Assembly: GCA_007449985.2 (NCBI GenBank)
Contig: VIIQ02000217.1
Location: 62,001 to 126,000, forward strand
From: Desmodesmus armatus
Taxonomy: Eukaryota > Chlorophyta > Chlorophyceae > Sphaeropleales > Scenedesmaceae
DNA: 64,000 nt
Direction of reading: 5' to 3'
In this document: piece by piece, positions 55,629 through 64,000 of the stretch
How positions within the stretch are numbered: the stretch's first letter is position 1
How the letters are laid out: every line of letters starts with the position of its first letter
Program-made: the position numbers and the translations under genes
The notes under the pieces: generated by a model
Told to the model about the DNA's origin: nothing
The model's input: only the letters and a program-made list of their open reading frames with translations
Databases searched by the model: none

Positions 55629-57030
55629 ATGCCTTCACGCGCAACGCAGCTGAAGCTCCTATCGTTGCAAAGTCAGCGCCAGGCGCTGACACGACAGGCA
55701 GAAAAGCTCAAGCGCGTCCAAGCGCTGCTGCTGCAGAAGAATCTCTGCTCAAAGCCATCTGCGACGCGCTATCGCAGATCAATGCATCTAAGGCGCTACG
55801 AGACCCGCCACAGGACTTTGAGCAACTCCTATCCCTCATGGATCAGGAGGCACAGCTGCTGCAACAGCTTGAGCAGACAGCAGCACCAGAGGGGGTCACC
55901 AACCCTGCAGGGCAGGACAAACTGGGAGGAGAGCTGAAGACGGTCTCACCAAGGAGCTCCCCAATGTCCTACTTTCTGCTGCTGTTGAGCCAGCCGGTTG
56001 ACGAATCAGCAGAGCACATTACTGCCCGTGGAGTTGCACAGCTGCTGGCCACCACTGTGAAGGAGGCAAGCATACAGCTGCACCTGGTGCAGCATGGTGC
56101 CCTGGACGTGCGGGCTCAGTGTCTCGACAGCCTGGAGCAAATATGGACTCGGTGAGTTGTTGACCGCTGTGTCTGATGAAGAGCTGTCAGCCATCTAGTA
56201 GCTTCTGCTGCTGTCTTTGGTTGTGGCCCAGTGCAGCATGAACGGCAGCTTGCCAAGACTAGTGGGTTCTGGTCCATCACGCAACATACCAGGCGTTCTT
56301 GGCATGACTTTCACATGTGCTGAATGCCCTTTGCCCTCCGTCTGTCCTTATCCTGCAGGTGTTTCCATGTCCTGATTGGGCTGCTGATGTGCGGCAGGCA
56401 GGACGTCATGGAGCAGCTGAGCCTGTACAACCTGGCAACACTGACCCCAGAGCCCGAGGCTGTCGAGGCGCAGGCAGCACGCACAGCAGCCACACCTGCC
56501 CTGCTCAACTTGACGGAGCAGCAGCTGCAGGAGATCAGTGCAGGAGCACCCCTGTTTGCGGAGCTGCTGAGCCGCATCTGGCGCGAGCAGCAGCAGCTGC
56601 TTGCGGACCTGTCAGCACAGGACGCGACCTTCTGCTGCACCAGCAAGCGCAGCAGCGGTACCGGCAGCGGCAGCACCAGCACCAGCAGCAGTGTTGCCGA
56701 GGCCAGCACCCTGCACAGCCTGCACAACGACCTGGTAGGCCACCAGCGCAGTGCAGCACGCATGCACGTGCTGATGCACAAGGAGTACGTCATGCGGGCG
56801 GCCTCAGTCGCGTGGCTGTTGGCTGCCTGGACTGGAGGCAGATCTCCAAGGCTCCGTGCTGAGCTGGCCCTACCCGGTGCGCATGTCCCACCTTGCACAG
56901 GCAATCGTGCGCTTAGAGCAGCAGCGGTGAGCAACACACATGTGACTCGCATGTACTCCAGATGTTCAACACATGTTGGTGTGGGGAGGCTAGCGGCTGT
57001 GCTGGTGTTGGATTTGCAGGCGCTCGTGTC
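55629..57030 (+). CDS. Coiled-coil protein, possibly augmin subunit 3 (HAUS3-like), partial model
   Basis: The first supported exon is 55629-56152, donor GTGAGT; the second is about 56360-56930. The start MPSRATQLKLLSLQSQRQAL and TRQAEKLKRVQALLLQK form a coiled coil, continued in another frame by ESLLKAICDALSQINASKAL and FEQLLSLMDQEAQLLQQLEQ; one added base in the AA at 55737-55738 would join them. Exon 2 contains LFAELLSRIWREQQQLLADL, LHNDLVGHQRSAARMHVLMH and, in another frame, LEADLQGSVLSWPYPVRMSH. The order of these blocks resembles augmin subunit 3, which with seven partners recruits gamma-tubulin to microtubules in the spindle. The resemblance is modest and the N-terminal augmin domain is absent from the model, so another coiled-coil protein is possible. 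Exons further downstream are not resolved. Confidence 0.5.
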
Positions 57031-57033
57031 CAA

Positions 57034-59297
57034 GTGAGCGCCATCTTTATGGACGCATCGTGTTCTTCAGGCAAATATGTAGTTGTGATGATGAGGGCGA
57101 CATGTGTCAGTCTTTGAACAAGCCGGCTGCCGGCAGGGCGGCAGTGGGCAGCCCAAGTGTTGGTGTCAATGCGATCCCGCAAGCTTCGTGCTGTGAAGCC
57201 AAAATACACTGCACGTGCCAGACCTGGTTGTTGGCAGTGGGGCTGTGTGTGCCTGTTGGTGACGCCATAGCCTGCATCTTTTGTCCATTAGTGTTGGGCG
57301 TATGTGCTGGGCACTTGGGAACGTGCTGTGGGACGGGCTTTTTGATTAACCCAGGTGCTGTGCGCACTGCTTATGTTGTCTGCTTCGGCTTGCCGCTCCA
57401 CGGCTGTCTGTCAGTGACCAGCAGTGTGGTGCCCTAGTGCCCGGGGCACCTACGTACCTGCTGGCAGCACAGGATGTTGGTTGGCGGCATGTGTTGCGGC
57501 TGTGACTGATCATAGGGGCGCCGCCTGGGTGCACCGGCAGGGTGCTGTGCTGCAGAGACACTGTGTGGCCCTTGGGGCTGGGGTATCGTTTGTGCAAACC
57601 ACCTTCGTGAGGCTGGTATGTTGTGTAGGCCCACCCAGGATGTGGCGAGGCCAGCTTTTAACATTCGCACAGGCGAACGCACAGGCTGCTTTGTATTGGC
57701 CTTGCTGGGGATGGGTTGTATTGGCCTTTTGGGGATCGGGGGGACTCTCTGCTTTGTCTCAATGGACATCTGGGCTCTGAACTGGGCTTTCCTCACTGAA
57801 CACGTTCAATGCAAAGTCTTTGATTATCATCACATATGTGTCCTCATTGCCTAAAGGGACGTCAGTTCGTTACCCCTGACCCTTATGAGATGTGTTGCTG
57901 CATATAGTTTTTCTTGCTTGCCCTCTGTGTAAGGGGTACATACAAGATGCTGCAGGAGATGTGGGTGCTGCCATGCTGTTAGGCTTTTGGGTCATCCCAT
58001 GACCCATGTTGGTTGAGCGGCAGAGCGGATGGTGCACGTGGCTGCCGCAGTGGCAGTTCTGGCCTATGACGTTGCAAGGTCATGTCGGGCTTGCAGGTCA
58101 TTGCATGTATCTCCATTCTTTGCTCATGTTCTTGGTTGTGTTGAGTATGTCAAGGTTCAAGAAAGGCCTGAAAAAGTTGGGGAAGGAAAGTAAGGTACAT
58201 TGGTTGCTGGACTGCGGTTGTGGAGACAGCAGCCTCAGCCATGTGATGGTGTGCAGCAGGGGCGAGTGCCATGCATATATGTTATTGTGTGCTGGTGAAT
58301 GATTCTGGCGTCCCTGGTGTGGGCATTGCCTCCAAGTTTTGCGCATGAATGCATGTGGCAGCCCATCCATAGCCACACCTTCTTTCCACCGCGTGGTTGT
58401 GCAGACGACGGCGCGTTTGATGGCTGCTGTGCCTGCTACAGCTGATGTTCATTCGTCGAATTTGTCAAATGGGCTCAAGTGGAACAGGCATGCAGTGCTT
58501 GACATGGTGTTGGCAGCTGGTGTTCACACAAGACATGCATCTGTCCTGTGTGGCATGCTTCCCCTGTGGTGCAGTGGGTGGCTGCACCTGCGCATGCAGC
58601 CTGCAACAAGGCTGCGTGCATTCTGCGTGCCTTGCTGTAAAGGGATTTAGGAGTGCCGTGTGTGAGCCTGCAGAGAGACGTCACCAACTTGGTGCGCTAG
58701 AGTGCAAGTAGGCATGCGTGCCCTGCTAAGTGGGCTGCGGCCGTGTGAGTGATGTGCCACGGTGGCAGCCGGCCATCAGCATTCTGTACTCTGGGTAGGG
58801 TAGTTCGTCAGCTGTACATGTACAGCCATTTTGTTGGAGCCAGTGCCCAGAAAGCTGCGGCTCACTCGCTCTACAGTGATTTGTTGCATGTGTGTTGATC
58901 TCATTGGTGTAACAGCTGCAATGCATGGCAAGATGACCATGCTCAGCAGAGCAACTACCCGCCTGATCACCAGTGAGATTACCACATGGCTGCATGACTT
59001 GGGAGCGTTGCGAACCACCAGTTGTCCAAGGTCTATAAGTACCTCATGAACGGCGCTCAGTCAAGGCGTTTGTCATCACAAAGCATTGCATCTGCTCATG
59101 CAAAACTGAACTTTCAAATCATTGGACCCAAATCGACTTGAGCCTTGGCCCTTTCAGGCCGTACCTGCAAAACTATTTGCAATCTCCTTTTACTGATGTG
59201 CCCCAGCTGGGACTTGATGCACCGATGATGATGGACCGATAGTGACAGCCGATCTGTGGCATGTGCTGGCAGTTAACCGCACGACAGCACCCCTTCA
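57034..59297. other. Unresolved region between the coiled-coil gene and FANCD2-like exons
   Basis: About 2.3 kb without a convincing exon on either strand. It may hold the 3' end of the coiled-coil gene and 5' exons or the promoter of the next one. No repeats of note were seen. Confidence 0.4.
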
Positions 59298-62200
59298 ATG
59301 AAGCATGACGTATCCAGCGTGTCTGACATGCTACTGCACGCTGCATGTGGCCTGCCAGTGGCGCCTGGGCCTGGGCTGCTGTCGAGTCTGCTGCTTGGCG
59401 CTGGGGGTCACCCCTCCACTCAGCAGCAACAGCATGGCTTGAGCCCAAGCCAGGTCTGCAGGCTTTTGCTGCATGCTGGGTCACAGGAGAAACAGCTTGA
59501 GGTGGGTTGTGTTCATAGGTATGGCACTCAAGAGGCAGTTCGCTTTTGAATGTCATGCTAACCATGTGCTGTGCTGGTACTAACTGCAGCGGCTCCTTAT
59601 GGAGGTGCAGTCAGCAGTGGCTCTGTGCCCCACAGCAGTACCTCAGCTGCTGGAAGCACTGCATCCTGAGCAGATGCAGCATCTGGGTACCAGCCTTGCA
59701 CAGCTGAGCCAACAGGCCAAGCAACAGCAGCTGCGGCTGCACTGCCTGGATGCTGCTGGGGCCCGGGGCAGGCAACAGGAACAGCAGCAGCCGACACGCT
59801 TGTGCAGCAGGTGCAGCACATGTGTGTGGTGGATGTGCTGCTGCTGATCAGCTTGGCGGCGCAGCAGCAGTGGGCGGCAGATGTAAGCCTCGTGCTGATG
59901 CATGGAGTGCTGCAGGCAGCCAGGTAGGGCACCTGTTGTGTGCTGGCTCACGTCCACCAGGCACATGCATCATGCTTGATGCTACGACCTGCTGTATCGA
60001 TCCTGCAGATATGCCCCAGGTTGATATCATTTTGGACTGCTCCAAACCATCTGTTTTTTTACAGCGGGCCCGCAGCCGGATCAGCAGTGGCATCGTTCAC
60101 ACAGCCCATAGCCTAAATTCCCACCCTTTGTGTTGCTGCACTGCTGCTCACAGTGTGGAGCACTTGTGCAGCTTGTACCAAGGGCTGTCAAACAGTGCGG
60201 AGGGGGCTGCTGACTGGCTCTTGGATCTGGGGATGCTGTGGGCCAGCACTTGCCATGTCGATCTGCCTGAGGTGGGTGTAATATGTCTGGCGGCAGCAAC
60301 AGCTAGGCGCTGTAGGCTCCATGCATGCGTTCCTGCAGTAGGGCGAAGCCAGCTAATGTGCTGTTGCAGTTCACAGACCCACAACAACTGCTGTCGCCCT
60401 GCAGTGAGCCTGGCCTCAACACAGCAGGGGCACTCTGCATGTGCAGAGAGTGTCGGCGCAACTGCCAGCAGCAGTGGCATATCGCCTGGTCATCAGAACA
60501 TCACATGCACTGTACCGAATCAAGGCACCGTACGCATGTCTAGACAGATCCGTTCCTGCTTCTGCTGCTGCTTTGTGTCACAGGGCTTTGAGGAGGCTGG
60601 TCTGCTGCTGCTCAAGGCCGCTGTGAGGAGCAAGCCAGAGCTCAGCACAGCCACCTTGCGCAGGGTGGTGGCGCAGCTGGTGACAGGTGAGGCACTGGCT
60701 GTGGGGGGGGCCCCCCAGGGGGGCTCACAGCACTGCAATGCAGCAGGCGCATGTGGACCAATATTTTTTTGGGCCAATTTTTGGCTTGGCGTAAGATAAG
60801 AGTTCCGCTCTGAGGGAGTTTCATCATGTTGGGTCCCACCAAATGTTGCTGTCTCGAGTGCTACATAGCCTCAGCTACGTCGGGCATCTCCTGCATGGCT
60901 CCCGTGCAACACAGCGCACAGCAGCGCATAGCACACATCCCTGAACTCACAGGCAGCGCACAGCATCTGCGTCATTACAACTGGTCATATGGTGTGCCCC
61001 TGCGCTCCCGCCGTCGCATGCTTGTCACAGAGTCTGCGCCCAACAGCCGTCTTTGGGGTGTCCTGCATGACGCTGTGGCCATGTGCTGCGAGGCGCAGCA
61101 GCAGCACCATGACAGCATGCCAGCACAGGCTGACCCCCACCTTCAAGCACCTGCTGGCAGCCACACAGCTGCTGCTGGCCCTGCTGCCGCGTCAGTAAGC
61201 TCACTATGTCAGCAGGAGCTGCTATCGGGCCTGTCTGGCGTGTTGAGCCGCCTGCAGAAGCAGGACCAACATATGGGTCGCCTGCAGGGTGCACAGCTTG
61301 CAGTGCAGTACTGCAGCACCATCAGCCCCTTGGCAGCAGTCAGCTGTGATGCCCTGCACGCGCTGCTGGACGCTGCTGTGGCTGCAGTGCGGCAGCAGCA
61401 GGGGCTGCCGCCGCAGGAAAGGGCCTTGCAGCTGTCAAGCTGGAGCAGCAAGAGGGTGATCAGGATGCGGCAGCAGCACAAGGCGCTGGCTTGCTCAACA
61501 TTGCAGCAGCCGCTGCTGCTGATGGTGCTGCCAGCAGAGGCAATGGCGGTCCACTGTTGGGAGGGCACACTTCCTTGGAGTCGGGGCATCGGTTGCATCA
61601 GGGGCTGCTTCAGGAAGGGCTGTCGTCGCAGCAGCAGCAGCAGCAGCAGCAGCAGATGCAGGGCAGCTTGATGCAGGACAGTCAGACGCCAGCATCGTCC
61701 CGCAAACGGCCACGCTACAGCTGGGGCTTTCGGCAGGCAGCAGCAGCTGCGGCAGTGGGTAGCAGCCCTGCGGTGCAGTCGGTGGGCAGCAGGTTTGGTG
61801 TGTGGCCTGCCGGACAGCAGCCCTGTGGGTTGGGTACTGCTGAACAGCAGCACACGCAGCAGTCTGTGTTGGCTGCTGGCTGCACCGGTTGCGCAGACCA
61901 GCAGCTGCCAGGACCTGATGCAGCAGGAGGGGGAACGGCAGGTCAGCACGCTGCACGCATTTGCAGCAGCGGTGCTGCAGCGGACTGTCAGCAGCCAGTG
62001 CTACTGCAGGAGCCAGCGCCGCAGCAGCAGCTGCCGCACACCTCACAGCCAGCAGGGGAGCAGCTACAGCACTGCAGTGCTGCAACCTCTCAGGCTCAGG
62101 AGGACCCAGTGTCAGCATGCAGGGCACTACAGCAGTTGCTGCGGATGGTGAAGTCCCTGCAGCCGGGTGCCAGCAGTTGCCTGGCCCAGTCACGTCACAC

Positions 62201-64000
62201 TTTGCCCCCCTGTGAGCAGTTGGCAGTGGCTGCTGCAGCTGCTGCTGTGGGCTGCGCTGTGGTGTGCAGTTGCGGTTTGTGCAGGGGGCTGATTTCCAGT
62301 CAGCTGCAGGAGGTGGTTGCTATCCTGTCTGCTCCCGCCCTGCAGCAACTGGTCACCAGCGTACAAACCCAGCAGCAGGAACAGCAGCAACAGCAGGAGC
62401 AGGTGCAGGTGCACCAGTGCACGTGCAGCAGGGCCTCTTTGTTGATGCAGCAGCGCCCTGCAGGGTTGCCCCAGCAGCAGCAGCGGCAGCACTCCAACGG
62501 CGTGGCCAGAAGCTGGCAGCGCGTGCTGCTGCAGCAGCTGCAGGCCAAGGTGTCCGCATCAGAAACACCTAGCGCAGCAGCAGCGGCGGCAGCAGGAGCA
62601 GCAGGTGCCACACCCGGCCCAGGACAGCTTGACCAAACAGTGCTTGTGCTGCTGTCAGGTCTGCGTGCTGCTGCTGGCAGCCACTCCCTACAGGCCAAGG
62701 GCTACCAGCAGGAAGCCACCGGGGAGCTTCACGACAGCTGCAGCAGTACCTCAGCACTGCATCAAGTGCTGGCACAGCTGCTGGCACTGCTGCTTCAGAC
62801 AGCAGACCAGGCTCTGAGGTCAACTCGGGCCCACGCGCCTGCTGCTATGTTGCTGTCTGGGCAGCAGCAGGAGCTGCCGGGAGGCGTGTTGGGAGCTTGT
62901 GCTGCAGCTGCAGAGCAACTCTTGCTGCAGTGGCATCTGCTATCAGTGCTGCTGGGTTGGCTGCTGGAAGATCCGGTGCTGGCTGCAGCTGTGGCACAAG
63001 CAGCTGCGGGAGCTACCCACACAGCAGCGCAGCCACTCTCCAACAGCTGCGACACTAACGCTGCTGCAGGTGCTGCTGCTGCTGCTTGCAATGTCAAACA
63101 AGACAATGCACCGCAGCTGGTGGAGGGGTCAGGTGGTGGCGTGCAGATGCTCCAGGGTCAGGTGCCGCTGCTGCCTGCCATAGAAGCTGCAGCCCTGCGG
63201 CTGCAGCACCTGCAGCACACCCAGCTGCCAGCCGCGCTACAACAGCTTCAGCAAGCTCATGCTGCGGCTGTTATGGCTAGGCAGCGTGGAGCCAGGCAAG
63301 TGCCTGCAACCACGCCAGCAAAGGGCCAGGGGTCGAGTCCCAGTGGGTTGGAGTCAGACCTGGGTGGTGGTCAGCAGGATCAACAAGGTCAGCAGCGCAG
63401 TCAGCAGCGCAGTCAGCAGCGCAAGAAAAGGCAGAGTGGCTTCTTTGTCCTTCCCAGGACTGTACAGACTGAACCAGCAGCGGCAGAGCTTGTGACCACA
63501 ACACCAGCAGCAACTGCAGCAGCAGCAGCAGCAACGGGCCCTGGTGAGGGGCTGGATGCGCCTGGTCAGCATGCAGTGGTGCTGCCAACTGCGCGGCAGC
63601 TTCTGTGGCAGCTGCCGGGCTGGCTATTGCAGCAGCCAGTGCTGCCGTTGCCCACCTGTCTCGTGCTGCTGCAGGGTGCATGTGCCAAAGTGCAGGCTGC
63701 GCAAGCTGCTCTGCAACAGCAGCAGCAGGAGCAGCGCACAGACTCCACCACCACCCCACACAGCAGGCGGCACAGCAGCAGGCTGGGTGGGGGGCTGTCT
63801 CCAGCACTTGCTGCTGTGGCCGCTGCCAAACGCAGCAGTACGCACCCCAGCTCAGCTGCGGTGTGTACTGCTGCAGCAGATGCAGGCAGTGCCACACCTC
63901 AGCACACCACACCAGCAGACGAGGCAGCGACACTTGCACCTGACGGCACACTTCCAGCCTCAGCAGGAACGGCAGCAGCTGTAGCGGCGGCGGCGGCCTC
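59298..64000 (+). CDS. FANCD2-like protein with long poly-Gln/Ala insertions (runs off window end)
   Basis: Supported exon pieces: 59298-59501 (SVSDMLLHAACGLPV, SPSQVCRLLLHAGSQEKQLE), about 59588-59886 (LCPTAVPQLLEALHPEQ, then in a shifted frame HMCVVDVLLLISLAAQQQWA), about 60064-60090 (RARSRISSG), about 60156-60270, 60584-60686 (FEEAGLLLLKAAVRSKPELS, TLRRVVAQLVTG) and about 61200-64000. The ordered hydrophobic pattern follows the N-terminal helical repeats of FANCD2, for example the VFDLVMLFII, RNKIRSG and ALVTHICSG blocks of the human protein. FANCD2 works with FANCI in repair of DNA cross-links. The last 2.5 kb codes mainly for Q-, A-, L- and S-rich sequence in a long open frame and includes SGFFVLPRTVQTEPAAAELV. 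FANCI or another helical-repeat protein cannot be excluded. Another one-base deficit is likely near 59758-59769. Confidence 0.45.
61630..63990. repeat. CAG/CTG-rich low-complexity coding region
   Basis: More than 2 kb with very dense CAG, CTG, GCA and GCT triplets, which gives open frames on both strands and in several frames. Only one plus-strand frame can be the gene; the others are by-products of the composition. Two near-perfect CAGCGCAGT repeats lie at about 63390-63425. Confidence 0.7.

Noticed and set aside
61209..63951. Several long minus-strand open frames, 224-246 codons
   Set aside because: CAG/CTG-rich composition leaves all frames open. No motif is seen and the plus-strand frame is longer and continuous.

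Overview
The window looks like nuclear DNA of a green alga (Chlorophyta, probably Chlorophyceae; the order is a guess). Genes are split by many introns of about 100-500 bp, with GTGAG/GTAAG donors and almost uniform TGCAG acceptors. Coding sequence is full of CAG/CTG codons and poly-Q/poly-A runs. There are also plant-type proteins: a WEE1 with the EGDSRYLPLELL signature, a plastid-targeted PH-like membrane protein and expansin-type DPBB proteins. Exon models were built by hand from conserved residues, splice sites and reading-frame phase.

Layout: 230-1963 (-) CZIB/DUF866 protein; 2480-5847 (+) EIPR1/TSSC1 WD40 protein; 8767-10398 (-) and 12969-14633 (-) a tandem pair of DPBB/expansin-like secreted proteins with identical gene structure; 15756-20618 (-) WEE1 kinase; 21062-23554 (+) Gly/Gln-rich prion-like protein; 25733-26370 (-) spliceosomal SmG; about 28326-28855 (-) ribosomal protein uS14/RPS29; 29244-31981 (+) plastid PH-like protein; 32640-33560 tandem repeats; 34096-38741 (-) a large secreted modular protein (GCC2/GCC3-like Cys-rich start, two copies of a cadherin/Ig-like plus Cys-rich unit at the end); 39491-42388 a CACTA-type DNA transposon with a 3-bp target duplication; 44234-50091 (+) haspin kinase; 50948-54079 (-) palmitoyl-protein thioesterase; 54651-55320 an inverted-repeat element; 55629 to about 57030 (+) a coiled-coil protein resembling augmin subunit 3; about 59298 to past the window end (+) a FANCD2-like protein.

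The genes do not form one pathway. WEE1, haspin, the augmin-like and the FANCD2-like gene all serve mitosis or genome integrity, but I see no shared regulation. Three neighbouring pairs are divergent with short shared upstream regions (CZIB/EIPR1, WEE1/prion-like gene, RPS29/plastid PH protein).

The most useful global observation is a set of apparent one-base deletions that break otherwise well-conserved exons, nearly all in short homopolymers: six firm sites and two weaker ones in six genes. Adding one base at each restores both homology and exon phase, so uncorrected homopolymer errors in the assembly are more likely than pseudogenes. The most interesting biology is the CZIB protein that lacks all its zinc-binding cysteines, the tandem DPBB pair with a 22-nt microexon, the TP-motif array in haspin, and the unnamed Cys-rich repeat module of the large secreted protein.
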